A stretch of DNA of 64,000 bases from Trichococcus shcherbakoviae. GTDB lineage: Bacteria; Bacillota; Bacilli; Lactobacillales; Aerococcaceae. The stretch lies in the NCBI RefSeq assembly GCF_963666195.1, contig NZ_OY762653.1, positions 558,001 through 622,000 on the forward strand, given 5' to 3'. The notes below the pieces were generated by a model. That model saw nothing but the letters and a program-made list of their open reading frames with translations, did no database searches and was not told the origin of the DNA. Positions 46,901 through 55,119 of the stretch are shown one piece after another; positions within the stretch are counted from its first letter, which is position 1; the number at the start of each line of letters is the position of its first letter. A program made the translations under genes and the position numbers.

Positions 46901-47191
46901 AGAATTGAGGATCGCCAAAAGGAAGGCCACAACATGTTTGCAAGGCCCCGGATAGCTTTCGAAGGCCGGGCAGGAACAATAGTAATCATCGATTTCTGCA
47001 TATTCATCCAGATAAACCTCTACTTCGTATTTTTTTGTCCCTTTGATATCTGCGTAAAAGGCATTTTCAGCACTGTTGGCTGTGTATTGCCGCAGTGCCC
47101 CGCTTTCAAACAATTGCATCCCTTTCTGGAAGGTCGTGTTGCTGTATGTCATATCCTTTATTTCTTGCATATTGTATCCCACTGAAACCAT
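43928..47191 (-). CDS. SNF2-family helicase with N-terminal SWIM zinc finger
   Basis: This 1087-residue protein starts with a SWIM zinc finger (CSCPAFESYPGPCKHVV, residues about 73-89). A long SNF2-associated region follows, then the two RecA-like lobes: ILADDMGLGKTLQV (motif I), VILDEAQSVKN (motif II), ALSGTPVENALSELY, LISLKAGGTGLNLT and ATDRVHRFGQKK (motif VI). Bacterial members resemble RapA/HepA-like remodelers that may recycle RNA polymerase or act on DNA; the role is not established. The start is uncertain: ATG 47191 has a distant GAGG, and ATG 47170 has a closer GTGGGA. Confidence 0.9.
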   Translation of the reverse strand: MVSVGYNMQEIKDMTYSNTTFQKGMQLFESGALRQYTANSAENAFYADIKGTKKYEVEVYLDEYAEIDDYYCSCPAFESYPGPCKHVVAFLLAILNSSSDYRKERKTASKPTAIANKSSSYDVEQTKRLLDVLQFELLEENNLFDRVPIQVEYTMVMSDLRYGQHYSLKMRVGAGQFYLVKDCDYVIKCMLVGKELPFGKKFTFSPDKHELSAEDRAIFLLLKQIIDASATSARDYRSSEDRKEITIPASMVKKLLEKLANCPLVFIKTNPYQTQGRALLPEQLVQDFDQLPISFALSELPKGGLLFEETTEVSSENIFFNQADIFLIDGNFYFLTESMKDRLNSIYTAISQSGHEGLHIAPDSAGDFLAIAVPALQKLVTISLAESVQSTYQRFPLKAELYLDWKQEKLIMELFLNYGEIKIDAAKEGLAHKDLTPDTVIRDRIAESIMIQTFSDCANNALKFDGLLYLDALDDIMSFLYEGLEKLAPHCGIFTTAAVENLLYQPSRPPKVAIEVNSQSRLLDVTFSTDEINVEDLKQMVRQIAQNKNYHRLSNGKIVNLRQKEIKELTDAVVQLDVPLKDLKKEMSLPLYKAFGVDTNAGVVHQDEDFMTLINRMERPEKIDFELSEDLTATLRPYQETGYKWLKGLDHYGFGGILADDMGLGKTLQVISFIAGSLGKGDTKPYLVICPSSVLYNWQKEFQQFAPGIKTRLITGMKSERRDTIATAIAENIPVWITSYPLLQRDEDLYEGLAFRTVILDEAQSVKNATAKTTKAASALNANNKIALSGTPVENALSELYTIFSIAQPGLFGTKKDFKQMDPAQIAKKVKPFILRRLKADVLKDLPPKIESISYIEMTEKQKTVYLSQLQLMRQETKEMLDADTLNENRIKILAGLTRLRQICCDPALVMADYTGGSGKLDRLMEYLAEAKENGRRVVLFSQFTQMLAIIREKLDETSEAYFYLDGQTPNQDRLTLTTRFNEGEKDLFLISLKAGGTGLNLTGGDTVILYDSWWNPAVESQATDRVHRFGQKKVVQVVRLIATGTIEERINELQAKKREMIDSVIQAGGQSVTSLSKEELMQLLEI

Positions 47192-47305
47192 TCTCGGTCC
47201 ACATCCTCGCTCGCTTAGTCTTTATAAGTTTACCATAGACCGGTGTTGATCAAGCTACAAAAATAGCTCCTGATACTTTTCTGCGAAAAAAGATGTCACT
47301 CTGTG

Positions 47306-47334
47306 TTGACAATGTGTTAAATGTGACATACTAT
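47306..47334 (+). promoter_or_regulatory. ccpN promoter
   Basis: TTGACA (47306-47311) and TACTAT (47329-47334) are spaced by 17 bp, 40 bp before the ccpN ATG. Confidence 0.65.
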
Positions 47335-47374
47335 ATATCCATTAGCACATCACATTAAGAATTGAGGTGTAAAA

Positions 47375-48010
47375 ATGGAACTCACTGACAGGCAAAAACA
47401 GATCATCGAAATCGTCAAGAAACAACAGCCGATTTCCGGTGAAAAGATTGCCTCCATACTAGGATTTGCACGGGCGACGCTACGGCCCGACTTTTCGCTG
47501 CTGACAATGAGCGGCATCCTACAGGCCAAACCGAAAGTCGGTTATCTGATCAACGAGGAGCACACCAACTCCGTGCTGGTCGAACAGATCGCTAAACAAA
47601 AAGTCGAAAAAGTGATGGCAATTTCGGTCAACCTCACCAAAGAAACGAGCATCCAGGACGCCATCATCCAGCTTTTCCTTGAGGATTGCGGTTCCCTTTA
47701 TGTCACCGACAACCGTGAAATACTGGGGATCGTTTCCCGCAAGGATCTGCTCAAAAGCGCTCTGGGCGACTCCAATCTGAATGCCATCCCGGTCGGAATG
47801 GTGATGACGAAGATGCCGAATCTTTATACCGTCTTCAGCGACACGCTCGTTGTCGATGCCACGAAACTGCTCGTCACCCATCGCGTCGACAGTTTACCAG
47901 TGCTTTCCCGTTCCGTGTATGAAGAAACCGGAAAAAAAGAGGTCATCGGAAAATTTTCGAAATCGACCGCCAGCAGATTGTTGCTTGATATATTCAACAA
48001 AGACCTTTAG
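47375..48010 (+). CDS. ccpN: CcpN-like transcriptional repressor (HTH plus CBS pair)
   Basis: This 211-residue protein has an HTH_11 domain (residues 5-60, ISGEKIASILGFARATLRPDF) and two CBS domains (about 75-205), which sense adenine nucleotides. CcpN of Bacillus represses gluconeogenic genes in the presence of glucose. Here it heads an operon with the PPDK regulatory protein and PPDK, so it probably controls pyruvate-to-PEP flux and its own operon. AATTGAGGTG precedes the ATG. Confidence 0.88.
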   Translation: MELTDRQKQIIEIVKKQQPISGEKIASILGFARATLRPDFSLLTMSGILQAKPKVGYLINEEHTNSVLVEQIAKQKVEKVMAISVNLTKETSIQDAIIQLFLEDCGSLYVTDNREILGIVSRKDLLKSALGDSNLNAIPVGMVMTKMPNLYTVFSDTLVVDATKLLVTHRVDSLPVLSRSVYEETGKKEVIGKFSKSTASRLLLDIFNKDL

Positions 48011-48025
48011 GAGGAAAGTGTGCAA

Positions 48026-48853
48026 ATGGAGCTTAATGCGATTTACTTAGTATCCGATTCCATCGGTGAGACAGCCGATGTGGTGATCCGTTCCGCCCTC
48101 TACCAATTCGAGACGGAAAATTACCAACTGAAGAAATATTCCTATGTGCAGACGACCGAGGAGATCGACGAAATCTGCGCAAAAGCGGCCGAAGATGAGA
48201 AGGCGATGATCTTCTACACCTTCGTTAAAAAGGAAATGGCTGATTACATGAAAGAGCGGATCGAACAAGCCAGCCTGATCGGTGTCGACATCTACAGTCC
48301 GATCCTTACCGGTTTGGGGCAACTGTTCCAGCTTCCGGCCAAAGAAAAACCGGGCATGAACCGCCAGCTTAACGAGGACTATTTCAACCGCGTCGAAGCC
48401 ATCGAATTTTCCGTCAAATATGACGATGGACGCGATCCGCGCGGCATCGAAAAAGCGGATATCGTGCTGATTGGTGTATCCCGCACCTCCAAGACGCCGC
48501 TATCGATCTATCTGGCTAACAAGAACGTGAAAGTCGCGAACATCCCGCTCTTCCCGGAATCGAAACCACCAAAAGAAATCTTCACGATTGCGCCGGAGCG
48601 GATCATCGGTCTCGTGAATTCACCGAAAAAGCTCAATGAAGTCCGCAAAGAGCGCCTGAAAACGTTGGGACTGCCGCCCTCCGCCAGCTACGCCGGCATG
48701 GAACGCATCCTGGAGGAACTCGAATACGCAGACCAGATCATGAAACAGATCGGCTGCGAAGTCATCGATGTTTCGAGCAAAGCGATCGAAGAAACTGCCG
48801 ACCACATCCTGCACTACATGGATGTCATGAATATCAGCCGCAAGCAACTATAG
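48026..48853 (+). CDS. Pyruvate, phosphate dikinase regulatory protein (PSRP, DUF299)
   Basis: This 275-residue bifunctional protein kinase/pyrophosphorylase inactivates PPDK by ADP-dependent phosphorylation and reactivates it by phosphate-dependent removal. The P-loop-like GVSRTSKTPLSIYLA (about residues 150-164) and the N-terminal VSDSIGETADVVIRSAL identify the family. ATG 48026 follows AGGAGGAAA; a GTG at 48020 is too close to that site. It lies between ccpN and its target ppdK. Confidence 0.93.
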   Translation: MELNAIYLVSDSIGETADVVIRSALYQFETENYQLKKYSYVQTTEEIDEICAKAAEDEKAMIFYTFVKKEMADYMKERIEQASLIGVDIYSPILTGLGQLFQLPAKEKPGMNRQLNEDYFNRVEAIEFSVKYDDGRDPRGIEKADIVLIGVSRTSKTPLSIYLANKNVKVANIPLFPESKPPKEIFTIAPERIIGLVNSPKKLNEVRKERLKTLGLPPSASYAGMERILEELEYADQIMKQIGCEVIDVSSKAIEETADHILHYMDVMNISRKQL

Positions 48854-48877
48854 ACCACTCACAAGGAGGAAAAGTAT

Positions 48878-51547
48878 ATGACGAAGCAATGGGTTTACCG
48901 TTTTTCAGAAGGAAAGAAAGAACAGAAGATGTTGTTGGGAGGCAAAGGCGCCAACCTCGCCGAGATGACTAATCTCGGCCTGCCCATCCCTCCAGGATTC
49001 ACGATCACGACGGAATCCTGCATCCATTATTTCGACGAAGGACGGACACTTTGGACTGCGATCCAACAGCAGATCGACTCCGCCCTCATCGATCTGGAAA
49101 ACGCGGTCGGGAAATCTTTCCATGACCCTGCCAACCCGTTGCTTGTGTCGGTCCGTTCCGGTGCCGCCTTCTCGATGCCCGGCATGATGGACACAATCCT
49201 GAATTTGGGGTTGAACGATGCTTCAGTCGCAGGTCTGGCTGAACAGACGCAGAACCCGACTTTCGCTTTCGACAGCTACCGTCGTTTCATCCAGATGTTC
49301 GCCGATGTCGTGAAATCCGTTCCGCGCATCCATTTCGAATCAATCCTGGATACAATCAAAAATGAGAACGGTTACCAGTTCGACAACCAATTGACTCTGG
49401 AAGACCTAACCCAGTTGATCGCGCAATACAAGGTCGTCTACCAACGCGAAACCGGCGAAACTTTCCCGCAGGAACCGTTGGATCAATTGCACCAAGCCGT
49501 CCAAGCCGTCTTCTCTTCATGGAACAATGAGAGGGCTATCCTTTACCGCGAAATCCACAACATTTCGCATAACCTCGGCACAGCCGTCACTATCCAAAGC
49601 ATGGTATTCGGAAACCGCGGCAACGATTCCGGCACCGGCGTGGCCTTCACGCGCAACCCGGCGACCGGCGAGAAAAAACTGTTCGGCGAATTCCTGATGA
49701 ATGCGCAAGGCGAAGATGTCGTGGCCGGTATCCGCACCCCTTTGAACATCGACACACTGGAGGAAGTGATGCCAGCCGTCTATAACGAATTCAAGGCCAT
49801 CGCCGAAAAACTGGAGGACCACTACGCCGATATGCAGGACATCGAGTTCACGATCGAAAAAGGCAAACTGTACCTGTTGCAGACACGCAACGGGAAACGG
49901 ACAGCAGCTGCAGCCGTCGCAGTGGCCGTCGATTTGGCCGATGAAGGCCTGATCACGAAAGAAGAAGCCGTGATGCGCATCGAAACCGGCCAGTTGGACA
50001 AATTGCTCCACCCTACTTTCGACACGAAAGCACTTGAGGAAGCTGCAATATTGGCGACCGGACTCGGCGCTTCGCCAGGAGCGGCTTCCGGACATATCTA
50101 CTTCTCCACTGCTGATGCCGAAGCGGCCCAAAAGGACGGCCTGCCAGTCATCCTCGTCCGCCGCGAAACGTCCCCTGAAGATTTGGCCGGCATGATGAGT
50201 TCGGAAGGCATCCTGACGGCGCGCGGCGGCATGACTTCTCACGCGGCAGTCGTTGCCCGCGGTTTGGGCAAATGCTGTGTCGCAGGCTGCACGGCAGCGG
50301 TAATCGACGAAGAAAACAAAACCGTCGTCATCGATGCTGTCACCCTGCACCAAGGCGACTTACTGTCGATCGACGGCGCAACCGGAAGAGTCTACGCCGG
50401 CAACATCGCCAAGCAGAACCCGACTTTGGGAGGCAAATTCAGCATCTTCATGGAATGGGTAAATGAAATGAAAGTGCTGCAGGTCAAAGCCAATGCGGAC
50501 TCCCCGACCGACGTCAAACAGGCATTGTCCTTGGGTGCGGAAGGCGTCGGCCTGTGCCGGACTGAGCACATGTTCTTCCATAAGGACCGGATACCGGTTG
50601 TCCGCCAAATGATCCTTTCCCAAACGTTGGACGAACGAAAAAAATACTTGGCTGAGCTGTTGGGAATGCAGCGCCAGGATTTCCAGGAAATGTTCGCCTT
50701 GCTGCAGGATCGCCCGATGACCGTCCGCTTGTTGGACCCGCCGTTGCATGAATTCCTGCCGACAGCGCTGGCTGACAAAGTAGCGCTGGCTGAAGCCATG
50801 GGAGGCACTTTGGCTGGTTTGGAGGCGCACATCGATTCCTTGCATGAAGTCAATCCGATGCTTGGCCATCGCGGCTGCCGTTTGGCCGTCACTTACCCGG
50901 AAATCTACAGGATGCAGGCGCGCGCCATCATCGAAGGCGCCATCGCCGCTTCCGAAGAAACCGGCAGCACGATCACACCGGAAATTATGATTCCGTTGGT
51001 CTGCGATGTCGACGAACTGCGCTACGTCAAAGCGGAAATCGTTGCGGAGATTGAGGAAGTCCTCTCCGAAAAAGCTGCGACCATCCCTTATCTGATCGGG
51101 ACCATGATCGAGATCCCGCGCGCGGCCGTCACTTCCGACGAAATCGCAATGGAGGCCGACTTCTTCAGCTTCGGCACGAACGACATGACGCAGATGGGCT
51201 TCGGCTTCTCGCGCGATGACGCCGGCAAGTTCCTGCAGGAGTACGAAGACAAAGGCTTGCTGAAGCCGAATCCGTTCCACTCATTGGATGTCAAAGGCAT
51301 CGGCAAACTCGTCAAATTGTCCGCTAAATTAGGCCGCGAAACCAACCCCGGCTTGGTGTTAGGCGTCTGCGGCGAACACGGCGGCGATCCGGAATCCATC
51401 GCCTTCTTCTCAAGCATCGGCTTGGATTACGTTTCCTGCTCGCCTTACCGTGTGCCGATCGCCCGCTTGGCTTCCGCGCAAGTAGCGATCAAAGAAAACA
51501 GAGCCAAAATGTCAGTAGAGAAAAATGCTGTGTTGAGCAGCATCTAA
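48878..51547 (+). CDS. ppdK: Pyruvate, phosphate dikinase
   Basis: This 889-residue enzyme interconverts pyruvate, ATP and phosphate with PEP, AMP and pyrophosphate. The nucleotide-binding N-domain (KGANLAEMTNLGLPIPPGFT) leads to the swivelling His domain with GGMTSHAAVVARG (phospho-His and the regulatory Thr two residues before it). The C-terminal PEP/pyruvate barrel has GVGLCRTEHMFF and the catalytic Cys in GVCGEHGGDP. AAGGAGG precedes the ATG. Its regulator is directly upstream. Confidence 0.96.
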   Translation: MTKQWVYRFSEGKKEQKMLLGGKGANLAEMTNLGLPIPPGFTITTESCIHYFDEGRTLWTAIQQQIDSALIDLENAVGKSFHDPANPLLVSVRSGAAFSMPGMMDTILNLGLNDASVAGLAEQTQNPTFAFDSYRRFIQMFADVVKSVPRIHFESILDTIKNENGYQFDNQLTLEDLTQLIAQYKVVYQRETGETFPQEPLDQLHQAVQAVFSSWNNERAILYREIHNISHNLGTAVTIQSMVFGNRGNDSGTGVAFTRNPATGEKKLFGEFLMNAQGEDVVAGIRTPLNIDTLEEVMPAVYNEFKAIAEKLEDHYADMQDIEFTIEKGKLYLLQTRNGKRTAAAAVAVAVDLADEGLITKEEAVMRIETGQLDKLLHPTFDTKALEEAAILATGLGASPGAASGHIYFSTADAEAAQKDGLPVILVRRETSPEDLAGMMSSEGILTARGGMTSHAAVVARGLGKCCVAGCTAAVIDEENKTVVIDAVTLHQGDLLSIDGATGRVYAGNIAKQNPTLGGKFSIFMEWVNEMKVLQVKANADSPTDVKQALSLGAEGVGLCRTEHMFFHKDRIPVVRQMILSQTLDERKKYLAELLGMQRQDFQEMFALLQDRPMTVRLLDPPLHEFLPTALADKVALAEAMGGTLAGLEAHIDSLHEVNPMLGHRGCRLAVTYPEIYRMQARAIIEGAIAASEETGSTITPEIMIPLVCDVDELRYVKAEIVAEIEEVLSEKAATIPYLIGTMIEIPRAAVTSDEIAMEADFFSFGTNDMTQMGFGFSRDDAGKFLQEYEDKGLLKPNPFHSLDVKGIGKLVKLSAKLGRETNPGLVLGVCGEHGGDPESIAFFSSIGLDYVSCSPYRVPIARLASAQVAIKENRAKMSVEKNAVLSSI

Positions 51548-51554
51548 TCGAAAA

Positions 51555-51592
51555 GGCCCGGATCGAAGTCATCGACGATCTGGGCCATTTTT
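51555..51592 (+). terminator. Terminator of the ccpN-PSRP-ppdK operon
   Basis: GGCCCGGATCG pairs with CGATCTGGGCC and ATTTTT follows, eight bases past the ppdK stop. Confidence 0.8.
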
Positions 51593-51604
51593 GAATGTCA
51601 TGCT

Positions 51605-51702
51605 GCGACCGCGCTCTGGTTGTCCGATTCTTCCCGGTTATCGGACAATCTACTTTGCGACCATGTCCTGGTTGTCCGATTCTTTTCGGTTATCGGACAA
51701 CC
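51605..51702. repeat. Tandem TTGTCCGA/TCGGACAA hairpin repeats
   Basis: Two units 52 bp apart (stems at 51620-51648 and 51672-51700) share GCGACC, CTGGTTGTCCGATTCTT and CGGTTATCGGACAA. Open frames through this 51548-51894 gap are artefacts of the repeats; I see no gene here. Confidence 0.75.
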
Positions 51703-51894
51703 TCAGCCTACAACACATACGGAGCCTTCCGGAGCCGTTATCTTTCTTCTTATTGGTTATTATTCTTATATTGTCCAGATTCTATTGTCAACAAGGCGAA
51801 AATGTGGCAGTATATAAGCATCTTCCGCCTGTGAAAAAGGCCGGAAATGAAAAGTCAGAAGACAACTAATCAAAACAACGGAGGAATAAAAATC

Positions 51895-52236
51895 ATGATG
51901 GAATTACCTAATTGCCCGAAATGCGGCTCCACTTACACTTACGAAGACGGTGCGATGCTGGTCTGCCCCGAATGCGCGCACGAATGGAGCGCGGATGCTG
52001 CTGAGGCAGCAAATGAAGATCAATTGATCGTCAAGGACGCGAACGGCAACCTGTTGCAGGACGGCGACACTGTTACGGTCATCAAGGACCTGAAAGTCAA
52101 AGGCAGCTCAAGTGCCTTGAAAGTCGGAACAAAAGTCAAAGGCATCCGCTTGGTTGAAGGCGACCACAACATCGACTGCAAAATCGACGGCTTTGGCGCT
52201 ATGAAGCTGAAATCCGAGTTCGTCAAAAAAGCATAA
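51895..52236 (+). CDS. yjdM: YjdM (PhnA-like) zinc-ribbon protein
   Basis: This 113-residue protein has a zinc ribbon CPKCGS...CPECAHEW (residues 7-33), then an SH3-like domain with [23 protein letters not shown]. It belongs to the family once called PhnA (alkylphosphonate operon protein). No phosphonate genes are nearby and the real function is unclear. GGAGG lies before the ATG at 51895. Confidence 0.92.
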   Translation: MMELPNCPKCGSTYTYEDGAMLVCPECAHEWSADAAEAANEDQLIVKDANGNLLQDGDTVTVIKDLKVKGSSSALKVGTKVKGIRLVEGDHNIDCKIDGFGAMKLKSEFVKKA

Positions 52237-52246
52237 TCCCGATTCG

Positions 52247-52290
52247 AAAAAACTGGCGAGGCACCCGAAAGGGAACCTCGCCAGTTTTTC
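52247..52290. terminator. Bidirectional terminator
   Basis: AAAACTGGCGAGG pairs with CCTCGCCAGTTTT with T/A runs on both sides. It serves yjdM and any minus-strand transcript from 52690. Confidence 0.85.
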
Positions 52291-52309
52291 TATTTTCACA
52301 TTTGATCGG

Positions 52310-52680
52310 GTGATACGTTACCATTCTATCCGGCCTCACGCCTTTCATCTGTACGATGGCTGTCACCCCTGACAGCTAGGAGATATGCGTCGGATCACCG
52401 TTCCTTTCCGTTGTGTCTTGTTTTGAGAAAGTTTGATAATGATCACCCCCGTTTTAATGCTCATGTTCAGGATGATAAGCCCCGCTGATCCCAGTCAGGA
52501 CCAACAAAAAAACACATGCGGAAGCACGTGCTCTGTCGGGCAAAAGAATGAATGGGAAAATTGTTGCACAACAGATCCGCACTGACCTTGAGAAGCGCGC
52601 ATTTGCATATTCAACAAGTCCATCCGACTCACCCCTTCGTTTTCGATTGAAAAGTATCTTGCCCTTGCCTATCATCTTAC
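52310..52680 (-). other. Minus-strand segment with promoter, small ORFs and a structured region, no recognised gene
   Basis: On the minus strand a TATAAT (52685-52690) is followed by a 42-codon ORF (52495-52623, ribosome site AAGGGGTGAG) that overlaps a 73-codon frame (52454-52675). A second small ORF encoding MSIKTGVIIIKLSQNK follows. Then about 105 bases can close as ACGGTGAT/ATCACCCG around a perfect GCTGTCA/TGACAGC hairpin. The bidirectional terminator at 52247-52290 ends the unit. I recognise none of the peptides and no riboswitch class. Confidence 0.35.
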
Positions 52681-52790
52681 CCCTATTATACTAAGTTAGT
52701 TCCCCGGGCTTAATTAATTTACCCATTCCTTACAGAAATATAACATTCCCCTTTTGACTGAGTAATCACCGTTTTTGTAAGGGCTATCCT

Positions 52791-52819
52791 TTGACATTTT
52801 ACGGCGGCTTGCATACAGT
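52791..52819 (+). promoter_or_regulatory. Promoter of the epimerase gene
   Basis: TTGACA (52791-52796) and TACAGT (52814-52819) are spaced by 17 bp, 54 bp before the ATG. Confidence 0.6.
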
Positions 52820-52872
52820 TAAAGCAAAGTCACTCACTATTGTAACTGCACAGAAACAAGGGGGTACCGATA

Positions 52873-53658
52873 ATGACGACGATAATGATCACCGGCGCAA
52901 GCGGTAATATAGGAAGAGTTTTGGTGGATCACCTGAAGAAGAGCTACGAACTGACCTTGGTGGATGTCCATTTCCATGACGTCGAGCCGGCCCTTTTGGA
53001 GGGTACCATCGTCAAAGAATTGGACCTCACTGTCGTCGGCAACTGGGATGGCCTGCTCGAAGGGATCGATTACGTCATCCATCTGGCCGGAAACCCTTCA
53101 CCCGATGCCGTTTTCGACGATGCGCTGATCGGGTTGAACTACAAGATGCCCTACTACCTGTTCAAGGAATCATCCAAGTACGAGAACTTTGTCAAGCGCA
53201 TCATCTTCGCCAGCTCTATCCATGCTGTCAGCGCCTACCCGAAAAATGTGCAGGTTCCGGTCGATGCACCGGTCCGCCCCGGCGACCTTTACGGCGTTTC
53301 GAAAGTCTATCTGGAGGGTTTGGCCAGCCATTTCGCCTTTACCAAAGGCCAGGAATCGATCGGCATCCGCATCGGCAACTTCAATGAAAATATCGACGAC
53401 CCGATCACCGATGAAGCAGGTTTGTCCGAATACCTGTCTCCAAGGGATTTTTGCCACTTGGTCGACTGCGCCCTGAAAGCGAAGCTTGTTGAGCCATTCT
53501 TGTTGGTGAACGGACTTTCCGACAATCGTTTCCCGCGCCTGGACATCTCACAGGCGCGCACCGCCATCGGTTATCGGCCGACAGATGATGCCTTTGTGCT
53601 GAAGGGTTTCTTTAAGGATGATAACGGCGATCCCGTTGAACTATCCGAAGAGCATTGA
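52873..53658 (+). CDS. NAD-dependent epimerase/dehydratase family protein (uronate dehydrogenase-like)
   Basis: This 261-residue short-chain dehydrogenase-type protein has the NAD motif ITGASGNIGRVL (residues 6-17), HLAGNPSPD, the catalytic Tyr/Lys in YGVSK and FASSIHAVSAY. The overall pattern resembles uronate dehydrogenase and sugar-nucleotide epimerases, but the substrate cannot be fixed. AAGGGGG lies before the ATG. It stands alone. Confidence 0.8.
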   Translation: MTTIMITGASGNIGRVLVDHLKKSYELTLVDVHFHDVEPALLEGTIVKELDLTVVGNWDGLLEGIDYVIHLAGNPSPDAVFDDALIGLNYKMPYYLFKESSKYENFVKRIIFASSIHAVSAYPKNVQVPVDAPVRPGDLYGVSKVYLEGLASHFAFTKGQESIGIRIGNFNENIDDPITDEAGLSEYLSPRDFCHLVDCALKAKLVEPFLLVNGLSDNRFPRLDISQARTAIGYRPTDDAFVLKGFFKDDNGDPVELSEEH

Positions 53659-53802
53659 GCCGTCGATTTATGAACAATTTTCCGTTTTTGCACGGTTTCG
53701 CCTGCATCCGCCTCCAATAGCTATTGAAGAGCCATAAACGAACTGATATGATGTTCTTTGGAGACAAAAGATGTTTCAGATAGACGGAAGGATGTACAAC
53801 AA

Positions 53803-54120
53803 ATGGCGAAAAAGAACAAAGGCAATCAGATCCAGCGCAAAAATGTGACCCCAACAATACCGGAACTGCATAAAAATAAACAAGCAGCGGCAAAGAAAAA
53901 TCTGCCGGTGGATGAAGATCCAACATTGCAAAATTCCTTTACTTACACGATGTACGGTATGCTTATAGGCGCTTCAATCGGCTACTTCGCGGGCAACCTG
54001 ACGATCGGCTTCGGTATCGGCACAATAATCGGTGGCCTAATCGATTCCTACCTGAATACCCAGAAGAAAAAGAAACGCGAAGCCATCCTGAAGGCACAGG
54101 CAGAAAAAGAACTGAAATAG
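53803..54120 (+). CDS. Small membrane protein with glycine-rich segments
   Basis: This 105-residue protein has a basic N-terminus, two glycine-rich hydrophobic segments (MYGMLIGASIGYFAG and GFGIGTIIGGLID) and a Lys-rich tail. The glycine pattern suggests helix packing in the membrane. Its function is unknown. GGAAGG lies seven bases before ATG 53803, so the longer frame from 53758 is not used. Confidence 0.7.
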   Translation: MAKKNKGNQIQRKNVTPTIPELHKNKQAAAKKNLPVDEDPTLQNSFTYTMYGMLIGASIGYFAGNLTIGFGIGTIIGGLIDSYLNTQKKKKREAILKAQAEKELK

Positions 54121-54240
54121 GTAGTTTTGCACAAAAGATTGTTCAGGCCGCCGTTTTTTCGGACGTGCCTTTGTGCAGCGTGAATCTTGCATAACGAAAT
54201 AAACTGTAGTAAAGTTAGCTGTAACTAAATAAACCGTTTC

Positions 54241-54323
54241 ACAAAGGGGTGCCTTCATGGCTGAGATTGAACTTAGATTCTGACCCTTCGAACCTGTTCG
54301 TTAGCACGAGCGTAGGGATTGTG
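54241..54323 (+). promoter_or_regulatory. TPP riboswitch (THI element)
   Basis: The conserved blocks GGGGTGCC, GGCTGAGA, ACCCTTCGAACCTG, GTTAG and CGTAGGGA occur in the right order and spacing, and the ends ACAA/TTGT can pair. It precedes thiT and should shut the gene off when thiamine pyrophosphate is bound. Confidence 0.95.
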
Positions 54324-54343
54324 ATTGAGAATTGAAATTCATT

Positions 54344-54391
54344 CTCCTCCTTTGTTGATGGTGTATTATGCCCAAAAAGGAGGAGTTTTTT
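54344..54391 (+). terminator. TPP-controlled terminator that also hides the thiT ribosome site
   Basis: CTCCTCCTTT (54344-54353) pairs with AAAGGAGGAG (54376-54385), followed by six T. The 3' arm is itself the Shine-Dalgarno sequence of thiT, so the hairpin can stop transcription and block translation. An upstream GAGAAT...ATTCTC stem may be the alternative fold. Confidence 0.8.
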
Positions 54392-54967
54392 ATGTCAAAA
54401 AATCTGAACATCTGGATTGAAGGGACCATCATCGCGGCTTTAGCGACAGTGTTGTCTTTGATCCCTTTCAATATCGGCCCTAGTTTTTCCGTAACGGTAG
54501 GAGCGCCGGTCATGATTCTTTATTGCCTGCGCCGCGGTCTGGTTCCCGGTTTCTTCGCCAGTTTCCTGTGGGGTGTGCTGCACATCCTGATCGGGACTGC
54601 ATACATCCTGACACCGCTGCAAGGATTCATCGAATACTTCATCGCCTTCGGTTTCACCGGTTTGGCCGGCCTGTTCACGCCTAAAGTCCAACAAGCAATC
54701 GCTGATCAAAACCAAAAGTCATTGGTGTGGCAAGTCATTTTGGGCACCATCGTCGGCACGGTCGGCCGCTACTTCTGGCACACAATCGCCGGCTACTATT
54801 TCTGGGGATCCTACGCCCCTGAAGGCTGGAGCGCATGGTTCTACTCGATTACGCTGAACGGCGCCAGCGCATTGGCGACCGGCGCATTCACGATTATGGT
54901 ACTGGCCGTCATCGCGAGGACCAACCCGCAATTGTTCGTACCGAAAAAATCGGCGCGCGGGTACTGA
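54392..54967 (+). CDS. thiT: Thiamine ECF transporter S component
   Basis: This 191-residue protein with six membrane segments is the thiamine-binding subunit that docks on the shared ECF module. The family feature LYCLRRGLVPGFFASFLWGVLHILIG is seen in part near residues 48-75, and YFWHTIAGYYFWGSYAPEG near 135-155 carries aromatic residues of the thiamine pocket. The TPP riboswitch supports the assignment. The gene ends before a terminator at 55074. Confidence 0.93.
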   Translation: MSKNLNIWIEGTIIAALATVLSLIPFNIGPSFSVTVGAPVMILYCLRRGLVPGFFASFLWGVLHILIGTAYILTPLQGFIEYFIAFGFTGLAGLFTPKVQQAIADQNQKSLVWQVILGTIVGTVGRYFWHTIAGYYFWGSYAPEGWSAWFYSITLNGASALATGAFTIMVLAVIARTNPQLFVPKKSARGY

Positions 54968-55073
54968 GCGGCTGCCGACCAATTAGTTATTAACGGGGTG
55001 CGTCGGCTGTTTAGCTTAAATCACTAAAGGAACTGTCGACGAACCAATTTTAGTCGTGTAATAAAAATCAACA

Positions 55074-55118
55074 AAGCAGAGGCAGCCTCCATTTTCGAGG
55101 CTGCCCCTGCTTTATTTT
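55074..55118. terminator. Bidirectional terminator between thiT and yitT
   Basis: GGCAGCCTC pairs with GAGGCTGCC, extended by AGCAG/CTGCT, with a T-rich end on the plus strand. Confidence 0.8.
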
Positions 55119-55119
55119 A

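Noticed and set aside
51591-51869. Overlapping small ORFs after ppdK
   Set aside because: They run through tandem hairpin repeats in several frames and lack ribosome sites.
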